From Arthrobacter antibioticus (GTDB lineage Bacteria > Actinomycetota > Actinomycetes > Actinomycetales > Micrococcaceae): a DNA stretch of 64,000 nucleotides. The notes beneath the pieces are model-generated. The model did no database searches. It was given only the letters and a program-made list of their open reading frames with translations, and had not been told where the DNA came from. The position numbers and the translations under genes are program-made. Of the stretch, positions 51,525 through 60,740 are shown piece by piece. Numbering within the stretch: position 1 is the first letter of the stretch; each line of letters opens with the position of its first letter. The stretch covers positions 23,423-87,422 of the forward strand of contig NZ_JASISQ010000008.1 in assembly GCF_030063205.1 (NCBI RefSeq). Reading direction: 5' to 3'.

Positions 51525-52298
51525 TTAGCCCAGCGGCGTACGCAACGCGGGCCAGCGCGCGCTGAGATTGTCCCCCGAGGACACTCCACGGAGGCGGCGC
51601 CCCACCCACGGCCCAACATATTCCCTAGTCCACGCGGCATTGTCTTTAATCGACTCAGCGGTAGTTTTGACAGGCATTGGCGGCAGATCCGGCATCGGTA
51701 CGCGTACAGTCTCGCCGAGCTGCCCCAGCACCCTGTTCGCCATATTAATGTGGCCGGGGGTGGACATGTGAGTACGGTCAATACCCCATAGGCGCCAGTC
51801 GCAGTACTCTCGGAAGCGCCAGTAGTCAACGAGTTCGGCACCGTGGTCCTCGGCTACTTCGCGGACAAGCTCGTTGTAGACGGCTGTGCGGCCACGGATG
51901 CTTGCAAAAACTTTGGAGGAACTGGCGTCGTAGCCGGTAAAGATCAGTACCCGCGCGCCGGTAGCTGTCAGCTTGGCAATTCCGTCCGCGTAGTTGGCGA
52001 TCATGGCATCGATGTCTACTCTGGGCCGCAGGATGTCATTGATGCCGGAGTAGATGGTGACAAGAGTGGGCGCCATGGCCACCGCACCATCAATTTGTTC
52101 CGCCAGGATCTGCTTCATTTTTTTACCGCGAATGGCGAGGTTGGCGTACCCCACCGTTTCTTCTGGATGAGCTAGCACAAGCTGCCCGGCCACCCTGTCC
52201 GCCCAGCCTCGCACCTGATTGGGAAGCTGAGGGTCCGTGTCACCAAGACCTTCGGTAAATGAATCACCCAAGGCTACGTACCGTAGTGAAAATTCCAT
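51525..52298 (-). CDS. SGNH/GDSL-family hydrolase
   Basis: This 257-residue hydrolase has the four SGNH blocks: VALGDSFTEG (S13 nucleophile), the LAIRGKK glycine block, SGINDIL with the oxyanion asparagine, and DRTHMSTPGH with the catalytic Asp-His. No signal peptide is present, so it is cytoplasmic. It is likely an esterase or lipase; the substrate is unknown. The start at 52298 follows AAGGAG; an in-frame ATG at 52331 is less suited. Confidence 0.92.
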   Translation of the reverse strand: MEFSLRYVALGDSFTEGLGDTDPQLPNQVRGWADRVAGQLVLAHPEETVGYANLAIRGKKMKQILAEQIDGAVAMAPTLVTIYSGINDILRPRVDIDAMIANYADGIAKLTATGARVLIFTGYDASSSKVFASIRGRTAVYNELVREVAEDHGAELVDYWRFREYCDWRLWGIDRTHMSTPGHINMANRVLGQLGETVRVPMPDLPPMPVKTTAESIKDNAAWTREYVGPWVGRRLRGVSSGDNLSARWPALRTPLG

Positions 52299-52396
52299 GC
52301 CTGCTCCTTGCCGCCGGCAGCCCCCGGACAAATATCTGCTCGACTCGTGAGGTCTTTAGTTCCTAGTCTAGGTGCTGCCAGCGCGAACAGTTGTGA

Positions 52397-54277
52397 CTAC
52401 CTTGCCGGTTCCAGCGCACTCTGGGAGCGCTCCGCTTCTCTGGCAGCGATGAGATCGGCATAGGCACCTCCGGCGTCGCGCAGAATTGCAGGCTCCCCCA
52501 CTTCGACGACCGATCCGCCTGAAAGCACGGCCAGCTGGTCGGCATCTTCCACAGTAGAAAGTCTGTGGGCGATGGTCAGCGTGGTGCGGCCCACCGCCAA
52601 ATGATCCAATGCTAACTGCACGGCAGCTTCCGTGGTGTTATCCAAGGCGGATGTGGCTTCATCAAGAACCAGCACCCGAGGGTTGCGCAGGATAGTCCTG
52701 GCAATCGCCAACCGCTGCTGCTCACCGCCTGAGAAACGGTGTCCGCGGGCACCAACAAGGGTGTCCAGTGTCTCTGGCAGTGCGGCCACGAGGTCAGCAA
52801 TCTGGGCTGAAGCTAATGCCTTCCATAAGGTGGCGTCATCGGCTTCGGGCGCCGCTAACTGGAGATTCTCACGGATGCTCGCGTGAACAAGATATGACTC
52901 TTGGGACACCACTCCCACAATGCGGGCCAAAACATCCGGGGCAATTTCGCGTACGTCGACTCCATCAATTGTGACTTCGCCCGAGGTGACATCGTGCAGT
53001 CGTGGCAGTAATGCTCCCAGCGTTGACTTGCCGGAACCGGTGGGGCCCACCACTGCCGTTGTGGTGCCAGCCGGTAGCGCAAGGTCGATTCCACACAACA
53101 CTTCAGCGCCGCCGTCGTACGCGAAACGGACGCCTTCAAACCGAACCTCGCCACGCACAAGTTCCGGATCCAGCGGAACGGGTTTTTCGGAGGCGGTGAT
53201 ATCCGGGACAAGATCAATGTACTCAAAGATGCGGCTAAAGAGCGCCATCGCAGTGACCCACTGGACTCCGAGGTTTAGCAGCCCCATGATGGGACGGAAA
53301 ATAGTGGCTTGAAGTGCCGTGAACGCCACGATAGTGCCGATGGTCATCGAGCTGGCCGGCAACCCGCCAGCGAAATAAATGATCGCCGGGATGGCAGAGA
53401 AAATGATGCTCATAGTTGCCATGCGCCAACGGCCGGCTAACTGCGAGCGCAGCTCCAGACCAATGAGACGTTCGGAGCTCTCTGTGTAGCGTTCGGCGTC
53501 GCGGCCGGTGGTGCCGAGCGTTTTGGCCAATCGCACCCCAGAGATGCTTAGGCCTTCTTCCACATAGGTGTTCATGGTGGCCAGCTCGGCCTGCATGGTG
53601 GAGGTGATGTCGCGCCGGAGCAGGGCTACCCGGCGCGAGAACCAGATGGCCGGCGGGATGACTATCAGCGAGAGTAGGGCTAACTGCGGGGACAAGACCA
53701 CCATGGCGATCGCTGTCCCCACCGCGGTTGTCAGATTCGAGGCGACTCCGGTTGCCGTGGATGTAATAACGGACTGCATGCCTGAAATGTCATTATTTAG
53801 CCGCGATTGCACTTCACCGCTGCGGGTTTTTGTGAAGAATGAGAGCGACTGCTTTTGTAGGTGTGTAAATAGTCTTGTTCGCAGTGTGTGCATAATTTTT
53901 TGGCCCATGGCCGTGGTCATCCAGGTTTGCACCACCCCGATCAGGGCAGTGGCCGCGGCGACGGCAATCATGGCACCGGCCAGCCATGCCAGTAGCTTGA
54001 GATTCTTTTCCGGCAGGGCTGAATCAATGACCCCGCGGACAAGGAACGGCTGGGCCAGCGAGATCAGGCTGGAGGCACTGATCAAGAGTACGACGGCGGC
54101 AATACTCGCCTTGTGTGGTGCGAACAGGGCCACAATGCGGCGCATGCTCACCGGGTGGCGCTTGATTTGCGCTTCATCCCCGGGTTTCACGCGGGCGGGC
54201 CCGCGTGAATTCAGGCCTGGTGAGCCGGACAGTTCACGGCTGGGCCTTTGTTTTTGGTTGACGTTTCTTTTAGTCAA
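52397..54277 (-). CDS. ABC exporter (fused permease and ATPase), multidrug type
   Basis: This half-transporter of about 626 residues has six membrane helices (about 50-330) and one ATPase with GPTGSGKST, the SGGEQQRLAIART signature, VLVLDEATSALD and the H-loop IAHRLSTV. Homodimers export drugs or lipids. Non-ATG starts only: TTG 54277 with GGAGG about 8 nt upstream is preferred over TTG 54322. It is divergent from a MarR regulator with a palindrome between them, the usual drug-efflux layout. Confidence 0.88.
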   Translation of the reverse strand: MTKRNVNQKQRPSRELSGSPGLNSRGPARVKPGDEAQIKRHPVSMRRIVALFAPHKASIAAVVLLISASSLISLAQPFLVRGVIDSALPEKNLKLLAWLAGAMIAVAAATALIGVVQTWMTTAMGQKIMHTLRTRLFTHLQKQSLSFFTKTRSGEVQSRLNNDISGMQSVITSTATGVASNLTTAVGTAIAMVVLSPQLALLSLIVIPPAIWFSRRVALLRRDITSTMQAELATMNTYVEEGLSISGVRLAKTLGTTGRDAERYTESSERLIGLELRSQLAGRWRMATMSIIFSAIPAIIYFAGGLPASSMTIGTIVAFTALQATIFRPIMGLLNLGVQWVTAMALFSRIFEYIDLVPDITASEKPVPLDPELVRGEVRFEGVRFAYDGGAEVLCGIDLALPAGTTTAVVGPTGSGKSTLGALLPRLHDVTSGEVTIDGVDVREIAPDVLARIVGVVSQESYLVHASIRENLQLAAPEADDATLWKALASAQIADLVAALPETLDTLVGARGHRFSGGEQQRLAIARTILRNPRVLVLDEATSALDNTTEAAVQLALDHLAVGRTTLTIAHRLSTVEDADQLAVLSGGSVVEVGEPAILRDAGGAYADLIAAREAERSQSALEPAR

Positions 54278-54330
54278 GGGCGCCACCTCCAGATGTTGTG
54301 CGGGGCGCGGGACTCGCACCAACTATTAGC

Positions 54331-54341
54331 GAGGTTACCTC
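54331..54341. promoter_or_regulatory. Putative MarR operator
   Basis: GAGGT-T-ACCTC is a perfect 11-bp palindrome in the 102-bp space between the divergent ABC exporter and MarR genes. It overlaps the likely exporter promoter. Confidence 0.5.
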
Positions 54342-54367
54342 ACTATGTGGTTGGGGGTCAAATTTAG

Positions 54368-54373
54368 TATGCT
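54368..54373 (+). promoter_or_regulatory. -10 element of the leaderless marR-type gene
   Basis: TATGCT ends 6 nt before the ATG at 54380; no Shine-Dalgarno is seen. Confidence 0.6.
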
Positions 54374-54379
54374 GTTTTT

Positions 54380-54946
54380 ATGGCATCCATTGACGACGCG
54401 ACCGATCTAGGCGAACTCTTTCACGCGGCATTTCGGGGGCTGCGCCGGACGTGGTCCCAACAGCTGGCCCCTTGGGAATTAACCCCGCATCAGTGGCGGG
54501 CACTGATGACATTGCAGCGCAATCGTCCAGCGCCGGGTGAGCCCGTCCCGGGTGAACCATCGCCGGCGCAGCAGGAGTGGGCGCAGCCGGATGTCTCACC
54601 GGGCTCTGCCAGCTGCAATGCTGCGAACCGCAATGCTGCGAACTGCAATAGTGGGGCATCCGGTGCGGTCGGTGTGACTCGGCTAAAGGATCTGGCCGAG
54701 CGTTTGCGTATTGCGCCACGTTCGGCCACTGAAGTGGTTGACCAACTCGAGGCTAAGGGGCTTCTGTGCAGAGAACCGGACCCCACCGACAGGCGGGCCA
54801 CGCTCATCGTGGCCACCGATGCCGGAGCCGAGCTTTATAACAGCATCCGTGCCGAGCGCCGCGACAAGTCCACGGAGTACTTTGCCACCCTCAACGCACA
54901 CGACCGTGCCGAACTAGCCAGGATCCTCGGGCAGTTACCCCACTAG
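54380..54946 (+). CDS. MarR-family regulator with an insertion
   Basis: This 188-residue protein has the MarR core: LAPWELTPHQWRALMTLQR, then LKDLAERLRIAPRSATEVVDQLEAKGL (HTH, in two blocks) and DPTDRRATLI (wing). About 50 residues of low-complexity sequence (PGEP, AANRNAANCN) are inserted between the first helices and the HTH, at about residues 48-97, partly from 15-bp repeats. MarR proteins are usually 140-160 residues. It is likely the repressor of the divergent ABC exporter. Confidence 0.88.
   Translation: MASIDDATDLGELFHAAFRGLRRTWSQQLAPWELTPHQWRALMTLQRNRPAPGEPVPGEPSPAQQEWAQPDVSPGSASCNAANRNAANCNSGASGAVGVTRLKDLAERLRIAPRSATEVVDQLEAKGLLCREPDPTDRRATLIVATDAGAELYNSIRAERRDKSTEYFATLNAHDRAELARILGQLPH
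54616..54645 (+). repeat. 15-bp in-frame tandem duplication in the marR-type gene
   Basis: Units 54616-54630 and 54631-54645 differ at one base and encode NAANR/NAANC inside the extra loop of the MarR-type protein. Confidence 0.8.
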
Positions 54947-54993
54947 ATGCCTGCTCCACTCCTTGCTCAGAAGCCTCTTCATCATAAAACGTG

Positions 54994-55413
54994 TTATGCC
55001 TGTGGAGTCATACCAATGTTAAGCATCCATGGCACAACAAACCTATCGGTGCACATGCCAAAGTCGTCTCCCCACGGAGCCGCCTCGAGCGCCATCACAA
55101 TCTGACCACCGGTGGAGAGCTTGTCCCAATAATCGCGCAGCTCTACCTCGTCCTGGCCACTGAGGGACACGGCGTGGTCAGTGCCCCGGAAAATTTCCAT
55201 GGAACTGGGTGTGTCCGAACCCATCAGCACCAACGAGTTCTCACTCACCAGCCTTGAATGCATGATCTTGTCCGCGTCGCCCGGGTCCGAAGCCATCGCA
55301 AAATCTCCAAACGTGCTTAGCTCCAGCTCACCACCAAAAACACCATGATAGAACTCCATGGCTTCCCGTGCGTTGCCACTAAAATTCAAATACGGGTTCA
55401 GTTGTGTTGCCAT
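54994..55413 (-). CDS. VOC-family (glyoxalase/PhnB-like) protein
   Basis: This 139-residue protein matches the PhnB-like VOC family: LNPYLNFSGNAREAMEFYHGVFGGEL at the N-terminus (given as two blocks), HSRLVSENSLVLMGSDTP and WGDDFGMCTDRFVVPWMLNI at the end. Such proteins are often listed as 3-demethylubiquinone methyltransferase-like but lack that activity; the real substrate is unknown. The start follows AAGGAGC at 55413. Confidence 0.88.
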   Translation of the reverse strand: MATQLNPYLNFSGNAREAMEFYHGVFGGELELSTFGDFAMASDPGDADKIMHSRLVSENSLVLMGSDTPSSMEIFRGTDHAVSLSGQDEVELRDYWDKLSTGGQIVMALEAAPWGDDFGMCTDRFVVPWMLNIGMTPQA

Positions 55414-55525
55414 GATGTTGCTCCTTGCGGACATTTTACCGAATGGAAAACCTCGTGGGGATGAGTGAAATTATGCCCCGGTTCGCCACCAAAGTCAGTA
55501 GTTGGCAGGGAGCTGCCACCAATTA

Positions 55526-56515
55526 TTATGAAAGCGCCTGACCTTTGCGCCAATATCCCATGAACGCCACCGCGTTCCTGTCCATACCCACATCCCGGAC
55601 CAGGTAGCGGCGCAGCTCACGGATTGTTGCCGCCTCTCCAGCAATCCAGGCGTATAAGCCATGACCGGTGGCCGTAACGGGGGTTTCCCACAGGATGGCA
55701 GAGTCAATATCCACATCTTCGGGCTCCTCTCCCACCGCGCACGCCGCCGGCACAACAAGGGATCTCACCTGTGCCGACATCACCTCACCGTGCGGATTTC
55801 CACCACGCGCCAACCACCGAACTTCCACATTGGCCGGCGTCGTAATATCAAGGAAATCGTCAGCCTGTGGCACTTCCAGCACGGCATGGCCGCTGACATG
55901 CGGGGGCAGTGTTTCAAGAATGGCGGCAATCGCGGGAACCGCCGTCTCATCCCCAACGAGCAGGACGCGCCGGGACTCCCCGGGAGCAAACTCAATGCCC
56001 ACACAATCCCCCCAACGCGCACACGGGCCCACCAACGTCAGCGAGTCCCCCGGTTGTGCAGCGGCGGCCCATTCGGCCGCTGGTCCAGATCCGGCATCCA
56101 AATGCAGCACAAAATCGATGTCCAGCTCGGCAGGAACGGCTGGCTTCCCACCCGCAGCCGGAACCTCGGGGCGCAGGGCACGGACCGTGTAAGTGCGCAT
56201 CACTCCCCGCACCGCCTCATCCAACGCAAGCCAATTCCGGTACCAGTCATCCTGCAAAGAGCCACGGATGTTGTTCAGCTCAGGCAGCGCGTGGCCCGGT
56301 GAGGGGATCATGACCTTGACACGCAAATCCAGGGTCTCACCGGCAGCATTGGAGCCAAAGAGTGCAAGGTCGTCACCAACTAAGGTGATACGGCGGAAGT
56401 GCTCGCTTAAGCGCTGAACGGCACTGACCCGTAAATCAAATGACCGCATGGGCTTGATAGGGTCCGCAACCAGAGGTTCCTGCATGGAGGTCGCTGCCAG
56501 AATTGCCGCACTCAT
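55526..56515 (-). CDS. Siderophore-interacting protein (FAD/NAD(P)H ferric reductase)
   Basis: This 329-residue ViuB-like flavoprotein has the FAD motif RTYTVR (107-112, RxYTxR) and a C-terminal NAD(P)H domain (LYAWIAGEAATIRELRRYL; VAFMGYWRKG), as in the SIP family that releases iron from ferric siderophores. It overlaps the importer ATPase by 4 nt (ATGA), so it is the last gene of the iron-uptake operon. Confidence 0.92.
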   Translation of the reverse strand: MSAAILAATSMQEPLVADPIKPMRSFDLRVSAVQRLSEHFRRITLVGDDLALFGSNAAGETLDLRVKVMIPSPGHALPELNNIRGSLQDDWYRNWLALDEAVRGVMRTYTVRALRPEVPAAGGKPAVPAELDIDFVLHLDAGSGPAAEWAAAAQPGDSLTLVGPCARWGDCVGIEFAPGESRRVLLVGDETAVPAIAAILETLPPHVSGHAVLEVPQADDFLDITTPANVEVRWLARGGNPHGEVMSAQVRSLVVPAACAVGEEPEDVDIDSAILWETPVTATGHGLYAWIAGEAATIRELRRYLVRDVGMDRNAVAFMGYWRKGQALS

Positions 56516-57402
56516 ACCTGAACTCCTTCTACGGCGGGAACGCGTCCCACACCGGCATTAGATAATAGGGTTGCCGCTTTATCAGCCAACGCTGCAGCAC
56601 GGCGCCCTATGGGAACCACCATCGGAGTGCCCACTACAGGGTCCGGGACCACCACCGAGTCCAGTCCGAACACCTTGTACACCAGCTCAGCGTTCAGGAT
56701 CTCCCCGGGTGGACCTTGGGCCACAATGGCGCCGGATTTCATGGCAATCAGGTGATCGGCATAGCGTGCGGCCAAATTTAAATCATGCAGTACGATCGCT
56801 ACGGTGATGCCCCGGCGGGCGTTCAGCTCTGACACCACATCCAAAACCTCTACTTGGTGCGCCAAATCCAAATACGTTGTGGGTTCATCAAGCAACAAAA
56901 CCTTGGTCTCCTGGGCCAGCGCCATGGCTACCCAGACTCGTTGGCGTTGCCCACCGGAAAGCTCATCAATACTCCGGTCGGCTAGCTCCTGTGTGCCGGT
57001 GACATTCAGCGCGGCGGCCACGGCATCGTCGTCGGCCGGGGTCCACTGCCGGAACCAGCCCTGGTGCGGACTGCGACCGCGGCCCACAAGATCTGCCACG
57101 CTAATGCCGTCCGGCGCGGTGGGACTTTGCGGAAGGATGCCTAACTGGCGGGCTAATTCGCGGGTGGGGACCTTGTGGATGTCCTCCCCGTTGAGGTGTA
57201 CGACGCCGGCGCTTGGCTTGAGCAGCCTGGCCAGACCGCGCAGCAGGGTGGATTTACCGCAGGCGTTGGCACCAACAATGATGGTGATTTTGCCGGCGGG
57301 TAGCTCAACGTTCAGATTTTCTACGATGGAGCGTTCGCCATAGCCCAATGACAGCTCACGGGCGGATAGTTCTGCGGCGGGATTCGATGCGCTTTTGGTC
57401 AT
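56512..57402 (-). CDS. fepC: Iron-siderophore ABC transporter ATPase
   Basis: This 296-residue ATPase has Walker A GANACGKST, the LSGGQRQRVWVAMA signature and LLLDEPTTYLDLAHQ, typical of FepC/FecE/FhuC. ATG 57402 follows GGAGG and lies just behind the upstream permease stop. The longer open frame into the permease gives an unlike, cysteine-rich tail and is rejected. Ser/Thr and His motifs are intact. Confidence 0.93.
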   Translation of the reverse strand: MTKSASNPAAELSARELSLGYGERSIVENLNVELPAGKITIIVGANACGKSTLLRGLARLLKPSAGVVHLNGEDIHKVPTRELARQLGILPQSPTAPDGISVADLVGRGRSPHQGWFRQWTPADDDAVAAALNVTGTQELADRSIDELSGGQRQRVWVAMALAQETKVLLLDEPTTYLDLAHQVEVLDVVSELNARRGITVAIVLHDLNLAARYADHLIAMKSGAIVAQGPPGEILNAELVYKVFGLDSVVVPDPVVGTPMVVPIGRRAAALADKAATLLSNAGVGRVPAVEGVQV

Positions 57403-57403
57403 C

Positions 57404-58492
57404 TCAGCCTCCTTGATTGGCACGATTGGATGTGATGAGCAGCCAGAGCAGGAACGGCGCACCCAACGCCCCTGTGACCACGCCGACCGGTAGCGATGTT
57501 CCGGGAATGGCGTTGACTGCGGCAAAGTTTGCGGCGAGCACAATGCCCGCACCGACCAGGGCTGACAGGGAAAGATTGGCAACTCCGCCGTTGAGCCTCT
57601 TTGCAATGGGCCCGGAAAGGAATGCCACGAAGGCAATGGGGCCAGCCGCAGCCGTGGGGAGCGCAGCGAGCAGCACACCCACAACTGTGAGTAGTAGGCG
57701 GGCATGCGGGACGTTCAAACCCAACCCGGCAGCCGTGTCATCGCCTAAGGCCAGACCGCGTAGATCGCGTGATCCGATCGCCGTGAAAGGGACAAGTAGT
57801 AGTAACGCCACGGCCAGGATCGCCACCCGCTCCCAGTTAGCTGAATTCAATGACCCGGTCAGCCACACCATGATCTCTTGGGCGTTATTAATGTCAGCCC
57901 GGGACAGTAAAAACGTGACGACTGCTTGCATGAATGCGGCCGCGCCAATGCCAATGAGAATTAGCCCTGTGCCCCCGCGACCGCGCGCCAATGCCGTGAT
58001 GAGTATGGCCACCAGCAACGCTCCCAGGATTGCCGCCACTGAGATACCCGCCCCACGGGCACCGAAAAGAACGATCGCGGCAACGGCCGTGGCACTGGCG
58101 CCATAGCTGATGCCGATGATGTCCGGGCTCGCCAGAGGGTTGCGCAGCATCGACTGGAAAATAGTGCCAGCCATTCCGAATGCGGCGCCCGCCAAGAGGC
58201 CAAGCAGAGCCTGGGGAAGTTTATTTTCCATGACGATGAAGCTGGCGCCGGGGATAGTCTCACCCCCAAGCATGGCAAAAAAATCGGCGATGGTGACGGT
58301 GTAACTGCCCAGTAGGACGTTCACGGCCAGTAGTCCCAGGACCACTAGGCTCATGATGCTCAGCAGAATAGTACGACGGCGGCGCGGAGCCCTGCGCTGT
58401 TCGCGCACCCCTGCACCGCTTGCCATAGCTACCCCACTTGCCGGAGCCGCTTCACGCAGCAGGCGTCCATCGGCTTTTACCATAATGCTCAC
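57404..58492 (-). CDS. fepG: Iron-siderophore ABC permease (FecCD family, second)
   Basis: This 362-residue permease has about nine to ten helices and the FecCD blocks GLLAGAAFGMAGTIFQSMLRNPLASPDIIG (in two parts) and GPIAFVAFLSGPIAKRL. It pairs with the next permease to make the inner-membrane channel. The N-terminus has an arginine-rich cytoplasmic stretch (QRRAPRRRRT). The start overlaps the upstream permease by 4 nt. Confidence 0.92.
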   Translation of the reverse strand: MSIMVKADGRLLREAAPASGVAMASGAGVREQRRAPRRRRTILLSIMSLVVLGLLAVNVLLGSYTVTIADFFAMLGGETIPGASFIVMENKLPQALLGLLAGAAFGMAGTIFQSMLRNPLASPDIIGISYGASATAVAAIVLFGARGAGISVAAILGALLVAILITALARGRGGTGLILIGIGAAAFMQAVVTFLLSRADINNAQEIMVWLTGSLNSANWERVAILAVALLLLVPFTAIGSRDLRGLALGDDTAAGLGLNVPHARLLLTVVGVLLAALPTAAAGPIAFVAFLSGPIAKRLNGGVANLSLSALVGAGIVLAANFAAVNAIPGTSLPVGVVTGALGAPFLLWLLITSNRANQGG

Positions 58493-59634
58493 AGCTCCGC
58501 CTGCTTTCCGCGGCGTACCACTGCGATGAAGACCGGGGCACCGAACAACGCCGCCAAAATACCTGCCGGCACTTCACTGGGGAGCAGGACCACTCGGCCC
58601 ACCACATCGGCCAGGAGCAAAATTGCTGGAGCAGCTATAAGAGACAGTGGTAACAGCCACCGGTAATCGGGGCCCACCAGGCCGCGAAGCAAGTGCGGGA
58701 CAACAAGGCCGATAAAAGCAATGGGACCTGCGAGCGCTGTGGCGGAACCGCACAACAGCACAATCCCTAGTGCTGAAACCGCACGTCCAAGTCCGGGATG
58801 CTGACCCAAGCCGCGGGCCATGTCATCCCCCAGCGCCAAGGTGTTCAGGAGTTTGCCGGTGCAAAGCAAAATAAGGACACCCAGCACAACAAATGGCAGG
58901 ACTGACACTATGGATTCCCACGATTTTCCTGCGAGCGCACCTACCTGCCAGCTGCGGAAAAGCTCTAAGGAATTCTGACTCGTGACGAGCATGGCGCTCA
59001 TGAGCGAACCCATACCGGCCGCCATGGCAGCCCCAGCCAGGGCCAACTTCACAGGGGTTGCCCCGCTTCGGCCCAGACTTGCCACCAGATAAACCACCAC
59101 GGCGGCAACAGCACTGCCGATGAAAGCAAACCACAAGTAGCTGGAGACGTTTGTGGCACCAAAGAAGAAAATACCGGCCACAACAGCAAGTGCGGCACCC
59201 GCGTTCACACCCAGAATTCCCGGATCTGCCAACGGATTTCGCGCCACGCCCTGCATGGATGTTCCAGCCAAGCCAAGCGAGAGTCCAACAATCAAGGCAG
59301 TTGCTGTACGCACCAGACGCGCAGAAACAACAGCGTGATCACCGTTGGCCGGATCAAAATTCACGAGGGCATCCACCACTGCAGGCAAGGGGATGCTGCG
59401 CGCACCAACAGCTAAAGACAGCAGCACCATCAGGGCCAGGACAGCCGTGAGGGCTAGCAGCCACACCAGGCGGCGGCGATTACTGACCCTTTTGCGTCCA
59501 GCCTTCTTGCGCGCAGGCCCGCTGTCCGCAGGCACGCTCTCCGCAGGCACGGTGTCTGCGTCTGCGGCGGCAGAGTGGGTCAGGAACGAACCCGGTTCCA
59601 CGCGTTGGCGTTCCTTTGTTGGCGTGCTTGTCAC
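58489..59634 (-). CDS. fepD: Iron-siderophore ABC permease (FecCD family, first)
   Basis: This 381-residue permease has the FecCD blocks GLSLGLAGTSMQGVARNPLADPGILGVN (in two parts) and GPIAFIGLVVPHLLRGLVGPD. The N-terminal 50 residues are hydrophilic with a small repeat (VPAESVPADSGPA) from a 15-bp duplication near 59525-59554. The start is GTG 59634 with AGGA about 8 nt upstream. It follows the binding protein by 10 nt. Confidence 0.92.
   Translation of the reverse strand: MTSTPTKERQRVEPGSFLTHSAAADADTVPAESVPADSGPARKKAGRKRVSNRRRLVWLLALTAVLALMVLLSLAVGARSIPLPAVVDALVNFDPANGDHAVVSARLVRTATALIVGLSLGLAGTSMQGVARNPLADPGILGVNAGAALAVVAGIFFFGATNVSSYLWFAFIGSAVAAVVVYLVASLGRSGATPVKLALAGAAMAAGMGSLMSAMLVTSQNSLELFRSWQVGALAGKSWESIVSVLPFVVLGVLILLCTGKLLNTLALGDDMARGLGQHPGLGRAVSALGIVLLCGSATALAGPIAFIGLVVPHLLRGLVGPDYRWLLPLSLIAAPAILLLADVVGRVVLLPSEVPAGILAALFGAPVFIAVVRRGKQAEL
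59525..59554 (-). repeat. 15-bp in-frame tandem duplication in fepD
   Basis: Two adjacent 15-bp units (about 59525-59539 and 59540-59554) around CCGCAGGCAC match at most positions and encode the VPAES/VPADS-type repeat in the permease N-terminus. Confidence 0.7.
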
Positions 59635-59644
59635 GAGCGGATCC

Positions 59645-60700
59645 TTAGACCTTGTCCGCGGCCTCTGCCAGCTGCGGCAGGAAGGTATCCAAGGCCCAAG
59701 GCAGGCTCAGGGGTGATGATGCCGAAATGGCCAAGGTTAACATTTCATCGGTATCGGCAACGAAGGCGCCCGACTTGATGGCCGGGATCTGGCCCAGCAG
59801 GGGATCCTTGGCGATGGCTTCCTTTGTCTGGTTATCGGGGACCCAACTGATAAACACATCAGAATCAAGTTCGTTTGCCTTCTCAGCAGACCAGAGCAGG
59901 AAGAAATCCTTGACACCTTTCTCCGCTTTCACCACCACAGGGGCCAGTACCATTCCGATGCTGCTTAGGAACTTGGGTCGGTTGTCGCCTGAGAGGTAGA
60001 CGTTAACGCCCTCACCCTTGCCTGGCTGGAGGTTGCCGTAGATAAAGGTCTTCCCGGCGATCTGCGGGTATTTTTCCGCCTGATCTGTGATGGTTTTTTC
60101 AGTGGTGGCTATGAGATCCTTCGCGGCCGCGGACTTGCCTAGTGCCGCACCAATCATGGTGGTGGAATCTTGCCAGGACGTGCCATAGGCGGTTTCCGGG
60201 AACGCAATGACCGGGGCAATCTTGCTCAGCTTGTCATAGTCTTCCTGGCTCAGGCCCGAGTAGGCAGCCAGGATGAGATCAGGAGTGGTTTTGGCGATCT
60301 CCGTGAAGTTGATCCCATCAGCCTCGGAATACTGGGCGGGAGCCTTCTCGCTACCAATGGCTGCACCGGCCTTCTCCAACGCGGCGTCCTTCCAGGCGGT
60401 GGAGAACTTCTCATTTCCGCCATATTCATTCCTGGGCATCCCCACCGGCACCACACCGAGAGCGATCGCAATATCATCATTGGCCCAAGAAACTGTTGCC
60501 ACGCGCTGGGGAACGGACTTGATGACGGTTTCGCCATAAATATGTTTGACAGTGACGGGGAAGGCGTCAACTGATGCTTGCGCCTTCTGCGAGTCGGATT
60601 CGCCGACTGCGCCGGTGGAGCAGCCAGCTAGGCCCATTCCTAATGCCGCAACTGATGTGAGCAAGCCTATTTTCAGACCTTGGCGACGCGAAAACTCCAC
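59645..60700 (-). CDS. fepB: Iron-siderophore ABC transporter binding lipoprotein
   Basis: This 351-residue binding protein starts EFSRRQGLKIGLLTSVAALG and has lipobox LAGC with the cysteine lipidated. SRRQGLK resembles a Tat motif, so export may be via Tat. The mature part fits the two-lobed FepB/FhuD-type fold. GTG 60700 with AGGA 7 nt upstream is preferred to GTG 60727, which would start inside the iron-box promoter. First gene of fepBDGC-sip. Confidence 0.92.
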   Translation of the reverse strand: MEFSRRQGLKIGLLTSVAALGMGLAGCSTGAVGESDSQKAQASVDAFPVTVKHIYGETVIKSVPQRVATVSWANDDIAIALGVVPVGMPRNEYGGNEKFSTAWKDAALEKAGAAIGSEKAPAQYSEADGINFTEIAKTTPDLILAAYSGLSQEDYDKLSKIAPVIAFPETAYGTSWQDSTTMIGAALGKSAAAKDLIATTEKTITDQAEKYPQIAGKTFIYGNLQPGKGEGVNVYLSGDNRPKFLSSIGMVLAPVVVKAEKGVKDFFLLWSAEKANELDSDVFISWVPDNQTKEAIAKDPLLGQIPAIKSGAFVADTDEMLTLAISASSPLSLPWALDTFLPQLAEAADKV

Positions 60701-60740
60701 TACATGTCCTATCGGTGATCCCAACACTAACCTTGCCTAT

